A stretch of 64,000 nt of DNA from contig JAPOXV010000019.1 of NCBI GenBank assembly GCA_026706935.1, forward strand, positions 310,001-374,000. The letters are read 5' to 3'. Both the position numbers and the translations under genes were made by a program. Position 1 is the first letter of the stretch, and each line of letters opens with the position of its first letter. Source of the stretch: Gammaproteobacteria bacterium (GTDB lineage Bacteria; Pseudomonadota; Gammaproteobacteria; Pseudomonadales; Azotimanducaceae). The notes under the pieces were generated by a model that ran no database searches, was not told the origin of the DNA, and saw only the letters and a list, made by a program, of their open reading frames with translations. Below are positions 52,796 through 61,699 of the stretch, one piece after another.

Positions 52796-53956
52796 TTATT
52801 CGCCTCGTAATGCAGAGGTAATCGGAATGTACGCTGCGCTAATGGCAGGAAGTAATCCGCCGAAGAACCCGATAACGATCGCCCACGTCATGCCGAGATA
52901 GACGATTTCAGTTGAAACGTTGAAGTCAAATGCCACTTGCGAAAAAGCAGCTGGATTTAAGGTTGCAACGGTAAACCCGTTAAAAAACAGATAAGAAAAC
53001 AGCGCACCTAATGCACCGCCAAGTACAGCCAGAATGACCGCTTCGATCATCACCGACACGACGATCGGAACGCTAGAGAAACCGATTGCACGCAACGTCG
53101 CTATTTCAATCGTTCGAGTCGATACGGCCGTATACATGGTATTGAGTGCGGCGAACAACGCGCCAATCGCCATGATCACCGCGACGGCATAGCCGAATGA
53201 CCTTATGACTTGGCGCAACGTCGCAGATTGACCTTCGATGAATGATGGTTCCGAAATCACTTGCACCTGCAAACGAGGGTCGTTCGCGATAGCTTGCGAG
53301 AGTTCATCGAACGCGGCAGGTGAGTCCAATCGAATTCGTAGCGAAGTCGCTGAATTGCGTCTGAAGGCACTGAGCGCCGCTGGGAAATCAAGCCAAATCT
53401 CCGATTCATACGCAGATCCTGCAGCTTCAAAATGACCTACCACCTGCCATGTAGAGTCACGTAACGAAACATTTGAACCGACATCTAGGCCTCGAAATTC
53501 ACTCGCTGCCTTTACACCCGCAATGATTTCAGTACGACCGGGGACGAAGTTCCTTCCTTCGACGATCTCAACTTCCGGGCGCACTTCGAACGCGCCCGTT
53601 CCGACGCCGCGCGCAATCAAATTCGCATAGGTGCCCGTATCCATTTTGGGGACGTCCACAACAGTGTAGAGCTCCGGACTTAATGCCGCAACGCCCGGTA
53701 ATGTCCCGATCAAAGCGACTTCCGATTGACTAATCGAACTCGCCATCTCATCGGTCGAACCATCGCGTAACAGAATTACGCGATCACTCGACGCGCCGCT
53801 CGCGAGCGCTGATTCGAATCCTGACGCCATCGCCAGAATCGCGACTAATACGCCAACGACGCCACCAATCCCAACAACGACTACCGATGAAATCCCGAAG
53901 CGCGAAGGCAGATTGCGCAAGTTCATTAGCGAAATTTTGAAGATTTGCTTAAGCAT
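52796..53956 (-). CDS. ABC transporter permease (FtsX/MacB type), second
   Basis: Permease of 386 residues. An N-terminal transmembrane helix is followed by a large periplasmic domain (about 45-255) and three C-terminal helices, the FtsX fold. ALRAIGFSSVPIVVSVMIEAVIL is the typical coupling region. It follows the other permease by 15 bp. Two different permeases with one ATPase suggest a heterodimeric MacB- or LolCDE-like exporter. Confidence 0.85.
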   Translation of the reverse strand: MLKQIFKISLMNLRNLPSRFGISSVVVVGIGGVVGVLVAILAMASGFESALASGASSDRVILLRDGSTDEMASSISQSEVALIGTLPGVAALSPELYTVVDVPKMDTGTYANLIARGVGTGAFEVRPEVEIVEGRNFVPGRTEIIAGVKAASEFRGLDVGSNVSLRDSTWQVVGHFEAAGSAYESEIWLDFPAALSAFRRNSATSLRIRLDSPAAFDELSQAIANDPRLQVQVISEPSFIEGQSATLRQVIRSFGYAVAVIMAIGALFAALNTMYTAVSTRTIEIATLRAIGFSSVPIVVSVMIEAVILAVLGGALGALFSYLFFNGFTVATLNPAAFSQVAFDFNVSTEIVYLGMTWAIVIGFFGGLLPAISAAYIPITSALRGE

Positions 53957-53971
53957 CGCGTATCCTCAGGC

Positions 53972-55138
53972 TCACGCGTGCATCGCGTCGACGATCGACA
54001 TACGCGTTGTCGTCAGAGCGGGAATCGCACCCACAAGCACTCCGAGCGCACCGGCGAGCGCGAGCGACGAAATCGCGGTTGAGAACACCACCGACATCGG
54101 CGGTGTCGGCAAGAACATAGCCGCAGCCCCCGAGGAGCCAACCCCGACGAGCAGACCCATGCCAATGATCACGCCAAAGATCGCAGGAAGGACACTTAAC
54201 AAGATTGCTTCGCTGAGCATCCAAAGACCTAGTTTGTAATCATTAAAACCAATCGTCTTCAGCACACCCAGTTCCGCGATACGTTCGCGAAACGCCTGCG
54301 CCATCGTGTTTGCACACACAAGAAGTATGGTGAAAAACACGGCTATGAGGATACCACTCATCATGAGTGTGATGTTGCCATACTGTGCAAGGAATTGCCG
54401 ATTCGCCTCACTTTCGGTAGCGGTACGTACAGGATCCGACGAGTTGATGTACATGCTGTCGATCTTCTGGGCAATCTCCGGTCCTAATTGCGGATCCGTG
54501 ATCTGGATCGCGAGCCAACCCACACTTCCCGGACCAAACGCATTCGCTTCATCGAAGTAGTCATACTGCAACAACACGGCCGTCTGACCTTCCTGTTCAG
54601 GTACGTAATAACCAACGAGTTCAAATTCCCACGTATAGTTGCCATCTTTCTGTGGATAGATCTGAGAGCCGATCGGCACGATGTCGCCTACATTCCATTG
54701 ATATTGTTCGACGATAGATAACGGTGCGACCATTCCTCGTCGTGTCTCAATAAACGCGCTAAGGTGTTCGTCACTAATCTCATACTCGGGATACACTCGG
54801 AAAAAAGTGCTCGGATTAACCGGAAACGTGACCAACATATTGCTCGGTTCCTGGTAGTAACCGCCGAACCAAGACATGTGCGTTACAAGCTCAACGCCAT
54901 CTAGTTGCGATATTTCGTCAACGTAGCGTTTTGGGATGTCATCGATCATGGAGTACTTGGCACTCGTTTGAAGTCGATTCGCGCCCAATTCGCCGCTAAC
55001 CGTATCTATTGAGAACACGACGGCAATCGAACCTAATGCGACATATAACAGGAACGCGATGAAAAGGCAGAAAAACGTAAGAAACGTACGCGTCTTCTTG
55101 CGATAGAGGTTTTTCCACACGAAGCCAACGCTAGTCAT
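53972..55138 (-). CDS. ABC transporter permease (FtsX/MacB type), first
   Basis: Permease of 388 residues with the same FtsX layout: N-terminal helix (TFLTFFCLFIAFLLYVALGS), periplasmic domain up to about 265, then three helices with ELGVLKTIGFND before the second. The start overlaps the ATPase stop (ATGA). It probably pairs with the downstream permease. Confidence 0.85.
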   Translation of the reverse strand: MTSVGFVWKNLYRKKTRTFLTFFCLFIAFLLYVALGSIAVVFSIDTVSGELGANRLQTSAKYSMIDDIPKRYVDEISQLDGVELVTHMSWFGGYYQEPSNMLVTFPVNPSTFFRVYPEYEISDEHLSAFIETRRGMVAPLSIVEQYQWNVGDIVPIGSQIYPQKDGNYTWEFELVGYYVPEQEGQTAVLLQYDYFDEANAFGPGSVGWLAIQITDPQLGPEIAQKIDSMYINSSDPVRTATESEANRQFLAQYGNITLMMSGILIAVFFTILLVCANTMAQAFRERIAELGVLKTIGFNDYKLGLWMLSEAILLSVLPAIFGVIIGMGLLVGVGSSGAAAMFLPTPPMSVVFSTAISSLALAGALGVLVGAIPALTTTRMSIVDAMHA

Positions 55139-55830
55139 GCCGAAACCTCCGCTTGTTCACTTTCTACGAGTACACCTTTGTCAAGGTGTAGTACGGTCTT
55201 GGCATGTTCTGCTGCCAGCGGGTCGTGAGTCACCATGATGATGGTCTTCCCAAATCGATCGTTCAGCGTCTCAAGCAGCGCGAGAATTTCCTGCGCACTC
55301 TGTCGGTCAAGGTCTCCGGTAGGCTCATCGCACACCAAGATCTTTGGATCTGCAACGATTGCACGGGCGATCGCGACACGCTGTTGTTGACCGCCGCTTA
55401 ATTCGCCTGGCTTGTGCTTCGCACGATCCTCGAGAGATACGGTCCGTAACGCAGTTAGTGCGTTCTCTTTTCGTTGTGAACCTCGTAGGTTTGTAAGCAG
55501 TAAGGGTAATTCGACATTACGCTCCGCCGTCAGGAACGGTAGCAAGTTGTAAAACTGAAACACGAATCCGATTGTCGCCGAGCGCCACTTCGCTAGCTGA
55601 GAACCTGACATGTTCCCCAGATTAGCACCGTCGACTGACACATTTCCTGCCGTCGGTTGGTCTATTCCACCGATCAGATTGAGCAGTGTGCTCTTGCCGC
55701 TCCCACTAGGACCCATCAACGCAAGAAAATCACCTTCGTGCAACGTCAAGTTCAAGTCCTGCAGAACATGCACAACCTCACTACCTTTTTCGTAGTTCTT
55801 GACTACTCTCGTCAATTCAATAAAAGCCAT
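55135..55830 (-). CDS. ABC transporter ATP-binding protein (MacB/LolD type)
   Basis: ATPase of 231 residues. Walker A GPSGSGKST is at 40-48, the signature LSGGQQQRVAIARAI and Walker B ILVCDEPTGDLD are intact. The MacB/LolD subfamily is recognised by FVFQFYNLLPFLTAERNVELPL. It drives the two FtsX-type permeases downstream, and the upstream gene encodes a matching adaptor. The operon order is adaptor, ATPase, permease, permease. Confidence 0.92.
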   Translation of the reverse strand: MAFIELTRVVKNYEKGSEVVHVLQDLNLTLHEGDFLALMGPSGSGKSTLLNLIGGIDQPTAGNVSVDGANLGNMSGSQLAKWRSATIGFVFQFYNLLPFLTAERNVELPLLLTNLRGSQRKENALTALRTVSLEDRAKHKPGELSGGQQQRVAIARAIVADPKILVCDEPTGDLDRQSAQEILALLETLNDRFGKTIIMVTHDPLAAEHAKTVLHLDKGVLVESEQAEVSA

Positions 55831-55850
55831 TGTTCTGCCTTTTCTCTTCG

Positions 55851-57092
55851 TTAAATAGTCGTGACCGCTCTTCCGTCGACGAGCCCACGCTTGAGTTCCG
55901 GACTGAGTCTCGTAACGACGCGCTCACCACTTCTTAGACCATCGAGAATCTGCACACTGTCGTTCTCGACCTCGTCACCAAGACGAACCCGTCTGCTCCC
56001 GACGACGTCGTCTTTGATCACCCATACTTGGTTATTGCCACCTACTGTATCGATTGCGGACATGGGAACAACAACACCTGTTGGCACTTCCTGCATCTCC
56101 GCGATCTCACCTTCTTCTAGGAATGACACTTTGACTGCCATATCGGGAAGTACTCGGTCGTCTCTCTGCTTGAAGCCAACTCTTACCTTGACGGTCGATC
56201 GCGCACGATCGGCAGTAGGAATGATCGCGATTACTTCGGCAGGCATCCTGACATCCGGATACGCCGTGAGTTGAACTGTGACTTGCTGTCCTGGTTGAAC
56301 TCGATTGATATAGGACTCGTTAACGTCAATCTGCACTTCAAGCGAGTCCATATCGACGATCGTGCAGATCCCTGTACGTGTAAAGCCGCCGCCGCCCGCA
56401 ACAGGTGCGATCATTTCGCCTGGCTGGGCGGTCTTCGAAATCACGATTCCTGCGAATGGTGCGCGGATTTCCATGTCGGCCACATATTTTTCCTGTAGTT
56501 CAACAGTGCGTTCGCTTACGGCGACGTTTTCCGCTGAGACGTTGATTGCGCTTTGAAGCGTCTCTCTGCTTAATTGACTTTGCTCAAGCTCGTTCGCGCT
56601 GATTAAGCCTTCCTCTGCTAACCGCCCATTTCGCTCGCTATCAAGCGTTGCCTGTTCGTAACGAAGCTTGAGTTCCGACAACTGGGAACGCGTCGCTTCG
56701 AGCTGGGATTGGGCAAGCGCTAACTGGGCACGGGTGATCGAGTCATCTAAGGTCGCAAGTAACTGACCTTCTTCAACTCTCATCCCTTCTTCAATTAGTA
56801 CGGACGTAACTTTTCCAGGTACTTTCGAGCTAACGGATGCCTGACGTCGTGCAACTACAAAACCCGTTGCGTCTAACACACTCTCAGTTTGCGAGTCCCG
56901 CGCAGCAGACACCGCGAGTGTAGAACTCACTTGCAGTGTGTCATCAACGAAATAGACGAAATAACCGATAAACGAAGCACCACCGATCGCTGCGAGAAGG
57001 ACCATCCAAACGAGAATACGCCACTTCGAGCGTGGTCGTTCCGAGCGATCTATGCTGAGGTTTTGAAGATCGGCCGTTCGATCGTCAGACAT
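55851..57092 (-). CDS. periplasmic adaptor (HlyD/MacA-like) protein
   Basis: Membrane fusion protein of 413 residues. A cytoplasmic N-terminus and one transmembrane helix (WRILVWMVLLAAIGGASFIG) are followed by a lipoyl-like half (VSSKVPGKVTSVLIEEGMRV), a coiled-coil hairpin at about 110-190 and the second lipoyl half (IRAPFAGIVISKTAQPGEMI). It is the first gene of the MacB-like export operon and would link the permeases to an outer membrane channel such as TolC, which is not encoded here. Confidence 0.9.
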   Translation of the reverse strand: MSDDRTADLQNLSIDRSERPRSKWRILVWMVLLAAIGGASFIGYFVYFVDDTLQVSSTLAVSAARDSQTESVLDATGFVVARRQASVSSKVPGKVTSVLIEEGMRVEEGQLLATLDDSITRAQLALAQSQLEATRSQLSELKLRYEQATLDSERNGRLAEEGLISANELEQSQLSRETLQSAINVSAENVAVSERTVELQEKYVADMEIRAPFAGIVISKTAQPGEMIAPVAGGGGFTRTGICTIVDMDSLEVQIDVNESYINRVQPGQQVTVQLTAYPDVRMPAEVIAIIPTADRARSTVKVRVGFKQRDDRVLPDMAVKVSFLEEGEIAEMQEVPTGVVVPMSAIDTVGGNNQVWVIKDDVVGSRRVRLGDEVENDSVQILDGLRSGERVVTRLSPELKRGLVDGRAVTTI

Positions 57093-57294
57093 GGAGTTGG
57101 GATTGAGTTTGGCTTAGAAAGTTGAGGTATGCGCGAAAATCTACACACTCTGATCGTTTCGAATCGAGACGTAGGAGGACATATGCGCTGCCAATGTTAA
57201 GTGTTGCACACTGTCTCTAGTGAAGCTAGCATAATCGGATTTGCGCTCAGACTGTCTTGAATATGCTTAGACCACTAAATAGACAAAGCTGACC

Positions 57295-58476
57295 GTGCCT
57301 GATTCTGCCACGCAGGAATCTAAAACACTCGTAGGTCGCGTTCATTACGACATCCGAGAGATTGAGCAAGCAAAGTGGGACGCTTGTAGTCAGTCTCAAC
57401 GATACAACCCATTCGTCGACTATCGATTTCTGCGTGCATTGGAAGAGAGCAACAGCGCTTGCGCCGATACGGGCTGGGCACCCTTTCATATTAGTCTCGA
57501 ATCTGAACGCGAAACCGTTGCGCTTATGCCGATGTACCTAAAGTCTCACTCTCGCGGCGAGTATGTTTTCGATGGCAGCTGGGCGAACGCCTGGCACCAA
57601 GCAGGTGGCCGCTACTACCCAAAGTTGCAGTCGAGTGTGCCATTCACGCCGGCGACCGGTCCACGCCTGCTGGCAAAGCCTGGTCAGTATCAATCCGAGT
57701 GGCAACGCCAGCTTCTTGAGGTCGCAACTCAACTAGCACAGAAAACAAACATCAGTTCAATGCACATCACTTTTATGCCAGAAGACGAATGGAAACTGGC
57801 TGGATCGTGCGGATTACTGCAGCGGCTGGACACTCAGTTTCATTGGTACAACCATGAATACGAAGATTTCGAACAATTCCAAAATGAGCTGTCGTCCAAA
57901 AAACGTAAGAACATTCGTCGCGAACGGCGAGAAGCGTGCCAAAACGGCGTCGAAATCGAATGGGTCACTGGCAGTGATTTGAGAGAGCACCATTGGGATG
58001 CTTTTTTCGATTTCTATATGGATACCACCTATCGGAAGTGGGGATCAAACTACCTAACTCGTGAGTTCTTCAGTTTGATTAACGAAACGATGCCGAACCA
58101 GATCCTATTGATTCTGGCGAAGCGCGAGAATCGCTATATTGCAGGTGCAATCAATTTCATCGGTGAAGATACGTTGTTCGGGCGCAACTGGGGCTGCATC
58201 GAACACCACCCATTCCTGCACTTTGAAGTCTGCTACTACCAGGCGATCGACTACGCGATCGCGAACAAGCTCCTGTGCGTTGAAGCCGGCGCACAAGGTT
58301 CGCATAAGATCGCGCGCGGTTACTTGGCACGCGAAACCTACTCCGCACACTGGCTAGCAAACGAGAGCTTTAAACAAGCCGTCGCGGACTTTCTCCAGCG
58401 AGAACAAAGCTATGTCAAGAGCGATATCGAATATGTACGTACACATTCGCCATTCAAGACCGTGCTTGAGCGCTAG
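57295..58476 (+). CDS. GNAT-type N-acetyltransferase, COG3146 family
   Basis: Protein of 393 residues of the former DUF482 family, with a double GNAT-like fold related to peptidoglycan branching acyltransferases. Family marks are FVDYRFLRALEESN, YVFDGSWANAW and the RKNIRRERR-like basic stretch (KKRKNIRRERREA). The start is GTG. Its substrate is not established. It lies 42 bp before asnS and may share its transcript. Confidence 0.83.
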   Translation: MPDSATQESKTLVGRVHYDIREIEQAKWDACSQSQRYNPFVDYRFLRALEESNSACADTGWAPFHISLESERETVALMPMYLKSHSRGEYVFDGSWANAWHQAGGRYYPKLQSSVPFTPATGPRLLAKPGQYQSEWQRQLLEVATQLAQKTNISSMHITFMPEDEWKLAGSCGLLQRLDTQFHWYNHEYEDFEQFQNELSSKKRKNIRRERREACQNGVEIEWVTGSDLREHHWDAFFDFYMDTTYRKWGSNYLTREFFSLINETMPNQILLILAKRENRYIAGAINFIGEDTLFGRNWGCIEHHPFLHFEVCYYQAIDYAIANKLLCVEAGAQGSHKIARGYLARETYSAHWLANESFKQAVADFLQREQSYVKSDIEYVRTHSPFKTVLER

Positions 58477-58518
58477 TAAGACCAGTTCGCCTTTCTGGCT
58501 AATGAATCGAGACGAACA

Positions 58519-59913
58519 GTGCCTATAGATCCGACGAATCAAGTCACATCGGTGAAGTCAATCCTTTCCGGCTCAATTCCGATCAACTCCGATGCCCAAA
58601 TCGAGGGTTGGCTTCGTTCCATTCGTGTATCCAAGGGAGGGTTCTCGTTCCTTTCCGTACATGATGGTTCCTGTTTCGAACCGATCCAGGTCGTAGCGAA
58701 CCGAGACTTACCTAATTACGAAAAACTGACGAAGCTAACGACTGGTGCAGCGGTTAGCGTCATGGGCACTTTAGTTGAATCGCAGGGCAAGGGTCAAGCA
58801 GTCGAAATTCAAGCATCTGAAGTGGCATGTGTTGGTGATATCGACGATCCTGAAGCCTACCCCATCGCAAAGAAACGACATACCTTCGAGTACTTACGAA
58901 GCGTCGCCCATTTACGGCCGCGCACGAACACGTTCGGCGCAATCTCGCGTTTGCGACATCAAGTCGCGCTTTCGGTACACCAATACTTCAGTGAGCGTGG
59001 ATTCGTTTGGGTAAACACACCGATCATTACTGCGAGCGATTGTGAAGGTGCAGGTGAGTTGTTTCGCGTCAGTACGTTGGATCTGGTGAACCAGAACTGC
59101 AACGATTACAGTGAGGATTTTTTCGGCGAGGAAACATATCTAGCCGTATCCGGGCAGCTGAATGTCGAGGCGTTCTGTCTGGCGCTAAAGAACGTCTATA
59201 CCTTTGGACCGACGTTCCGCGCTGAAAACTCGAACACCAGTCGGCATTTAGCCGAATTTTGGATGATCGAACCAGAAATCGCGTTTGCGGACCTGGGCGA
59301 TAACGCGACGTTAGCGGAGGACTTTCTCAAGGTGGTCTTTCGTGAAACGCTCGAACAGTGCGCGGAAGACATGGCGTTCTTTGCGCAGCGTATCGATAAA
59401 CAGGCTATTGAGAGACTCGAGAGTGTCGTCGAAAGCAAGTTCGTTCACCTTGACTACACCAACGCCGTAAACGAGTTACAGAACACATCTCACAAGTTCG
59501 AGTTTCCGGTCGAATGGGGCGCAGATTTGCAATCTGAACACGAACGATTTCTAACGGAAACTGTGTTTAAAGCGCCCGTGGTAGTCATGAACTATCCGAA
59601 GATTATCAAACCGTTTTACATGCGGTTAAATGATGACGAGAAGACAGTTGCGGCGATGGATGTGTTGGTACCAGGAGTGGGTGAGATTGTTGGCGGTAGT
59701 CAGCGAGAAGAACGTCTCGAACAACTAGAAAGTCGAATGAGCCAAGAACAGCGCGACGAACTTTGGTGGTACCGTGACCTGCGACGGTACGGCACCGTTC
59801 CACACGCTGGATTCGGCGCCGGATTTGAACGCTTGCTCATGTATATGTCAGGGATGGAGAACATTCGCGACGTGATTCCATTTCCACGCGTTCCGAAAAA
59901 CGCTTCGTTCTGA
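58519..59913 (+). CDS. asnS: asparaginyl-tRNA synthetase
   Basis: Class IIb synthetase of 464 residues charging tRNA-Asn. An N-terminal OB-fold anticodon-binding domain (about 15-115, [20 protein letters not shown]) is followed by the catalytic domain with [20 protein letters not shown] (motif 2) and [15 protein letters not shown] (motif 3). The start is GTG. Length matches E. coli AsnS (466). Confidence 0.96.
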   Translation: MPIDPTNQVTSVKSILSGSIPINSDAQIEGWLRSIRVSKGGFSFLSVHDGSCFEPIQVVANRDLPNYEKLTKLTTGAAVSVMGTLVESQGKGQAVEIQASEVACVGDIDDPEAYPIAKKRHTFEYLRSVAHLRPRTNTFGAISRLRHQVALSVHQYFSERGFVWVNTPIITASDCEGAGELFRVSTLDLVNQNCNDYSEDFFGEETYLAVSGQLNVEAFCLALKNVYTFGPTFRAENSNTSRHLAEFWMIEPEIAFADLGDNATLAEDFLKVVFRETLEQCAEDMAFFAQRIDKQAIERLESVVESKFVHLDYTNAVNELQNTSHKFEFPVEWGADLQSEHERFLTETVFKAPVVVMNYPKIIKPFYMRLNDDEKTVAAMDVLVPGVGEIVGGSQREERLEQLESRMSQEQRDELWWYRDLRRYGTVPHAGFGAGFERLLMYMSGMENIRDVIPFPRVPKNASF

Positions 59914-60149
59914 AGCTACTAACGACAAGTTGACGACAGAACAAACATTTCTTAGGCTGCGACAGACTTTCCACAAAAGTCGAGAATCTAGCAGCGGGTT
60001 GATTTTCGGAGATGGGTCATTGCCCTAGCGCGTGACTACACGCGACTATCCGTAGATCACGCCGGTGAATACCCGATTCAACAGGCACAGCTCATCTTGA
60101 TTGAACCCGAATCAACACTACCTATAGATCTAGAAATTCCTCTCAGTCA
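59914..60149. other. convergent intergenic region
   Basis: 236 bp between asnS and the RES toxin gene ends. No gene and no clear terminator hairpin with a T-run were found. Confidence 0.4.
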
Positions 60150-60791
60150 TCAAGTCACCTCGACTCTCCATGATCGCAATGCCGGTCGCAGGAGCTCTCG
60201 ACTCAACGGCAATCGCTCGCCGAATGCAAGTCGACCGATTGCGCGATCGAAAATTGCGACATTACGTTTGTTCGTAAAACGACTTCGATATAGCAGTCCG
60301 TCTACGACGGATATATTCGCGTGGACAAACGTCGCAAAGTGTTGTCCATCTGTGTGGTTTGAATAGCTAGTTACGTCACTAGGTACGCCATGACGAATTG
60401 CGTTGCCATCCGTAAGATCCACTAACGTGACAGTCTCACCAAATGAAGTCGATATATTCACCGCAATACGTGTGCGATAGTCCCACGGCGAGAGAGTACG
60501 CGACGGTTCGAGGTCGTAGCGATCACGTATCAAGGTTTCATATGCCGCCGTCGCAAGGTCTGCTGCCATATATAGGACTCGAAATGCGGGAGCTTTTACG
60601 ATACCACTTGTAGAAGTGATCGGACCAAAACGACTCGGACCGGAACTCAAACCTAGTGAATCATCTTCGTACTGTGCGTGCAATATTCGAACGAAATCGG
60701 AGAAGGACCTAATAACCAAGAGCCCACTAAATAAATGCGTAATCGCTTCTCGCCGATCTCGGTTAAGCGACGAGAGCTCAGAGGAGTTCAA
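60150..60791 (-). CDS. RES-domain toxin
   Basis: Toxin-like protein of 213 residues. The RES fold is marked by SRFGP (Arg54), VLYMAADLATAAYETL (Tyr74, Glu85) and a conserved serine in YRSRF near residue 168. RES toxins act on NAD+, by degradation or transfer of its ADP-ribose part. The gene follows the antitoxin with a 4-bp overlap, the usual order in this toxin-antitoxin family. Confidence 0.85.
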   Translation of the reverse strand: MNSSELSSLNRDRREAITHLFSGLLVIRSFSDFVRILHAQYEDDSLGLSSGPSRFGPITSTSGIVKAPAFRVLYMAADLATAAYETLIRDRYDLEPSRTLSPWDYRTRIAVNISTSFGETVTLVDLTDGNAIRHGVPSDVTSYSNHTDGQHFATFVHANISVVDGLLYRSRFTNKRNVAIFDRAIGRLAFGERLPLSRELLRPALRSWRVEVT

Positions 60792-61633
60792 ATATGGTCG
60801 CCATAGTCAAGGCTCTCCTTGACATCACGTAGTTCCGCTAATACTTCAGATCCACGCTGATGCCACGCGACTGCCTTCAATCTGTCGATCGGTCGTGGCT
60901 TGGTGTCACCCGAAAAAACAACGGTACTTAAAAAGTTCCACGCACCTTTGTGATTCGTATATGTCCCTCCATCCGGTAATTCCTCGGAAAACATAGCGAG
61001 TATCTCGGAAATACCTGGAATCACGGATCCGTCAATGAATTGTTCTTTTGGAATTCGAAGCGCGTTTGTGAACGTATGGAAACCTATCAGCTCGTTCCTG
61101 TTAATGCGACGCGTCACCGTTGACTTCGATACGCCAAGAAATGTCGCCGCACGTTGCGCGGACAAGAACGACCTATCTCTAACGTCCGAAGGTACGAGGT
61201 CTCTCGATTGATCGGAGCCCTTTTCGCGAAGTGTGTGCAAGTTCTCTCCGTCAAGGGACGATACATTAGCGATAGTGACAGCTACGTTCCCAGATTCATC
61301 CTTTAGAAACTCAATGTTCGGAACCAGCGCTCCGTCGACGATTTCGTTGCTTGACAATGCACGAAGGACATCTAGAGACAATTTCGGGAAACTAGCTACA
61401 CGGCTTAGTTTATCCCAGAATTCACCAATTCCGACTCCTGTCGGAAAATCGCACTCTGTCGCAGTAGACACGCCGTCGTCGTTCGATTCAAGTAGTCGGA
61501 TGCGATCAATGCTGGACGCCAAAAGTGCGGTCAATGCGAGGCGCCGCTGAAACGGTTCAACTTCGTTCAATTCCTCTATACAAGCTTTCAGCGCTAAGCT
61601 TGAATCAATTTGCGTAGCTCGACGCTTCGTCAT
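60788..61633 (-). CDS. Xre/MbcA/ParS-type antitoxin with an N-terminal extension
   Basis: Partner of the RES toxin, 281 residues. The C-terminal toxin-binding domain is recognised by AWNFLSTVVFSG, PIDRLKAVAWHQRGSEVLAEL. In front is an excisionase-like helix-turn-helix (about 151-195, FLSAQRAATFLGVSKSTVTR). The first about 145 residues have no counterpart in the usual 120-160 residue antitoxins and contain no motif that I know. It probably represses its own operon through repeats upstream. Confidence 0.82.
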   Translation of the reverse strand: MTKRRATQIDSSLALKACIEELNEVEPFQRRLALTALLASSIDRIRLLESNDDGVSTATECDFPTGVGIGEFWDKLSRVASFPKLSLDVLRALSSNEIVDGALVPNIEFLKDESGNVAVTIANVSSLDGENLHTLREKGSDQSRDLVPSDVRDRSFLSAQRAATFLGVSKSTVTRRINRNELIGFHTFTNALRIPKEQFIDGSVIPGISEILAMFSEELPDGGTYTNHKGAWNFLSTVVFSGDTKPRPIDRLKAVAWHQRGSEVLAELRDVKESLDYGDHI

Positions 61634-61676
61634 TTCGTGAACAGTTCAGCACATCTGCTGATAATTCTAGTCTATT

Positions 61677-61694
61677 GTTGCATTCGTTGCATTC
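61677..61694 (-). promoter_or_regulatory. tandem 9-bp repeat upstream of the antitoxin
   Basis: GTTGCATTC occurs twice in tandem (61677-61685 and 61686-61694), with a partial third ATTC after it. It lies 44-61 bp before the antitoxin start, a likely operator position, but also in the right end of the TnpB element. Confidence 0.4.
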
Positions 61695-61699
61695 AATTC

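Noticed and set aside
61677-61694. Tandem GTTGCATTC as a CRISPR array
   Set aside because: There are only two units, they are 9 bp long with no spacers, and no cas genes are present. An operator or element end is more likely.
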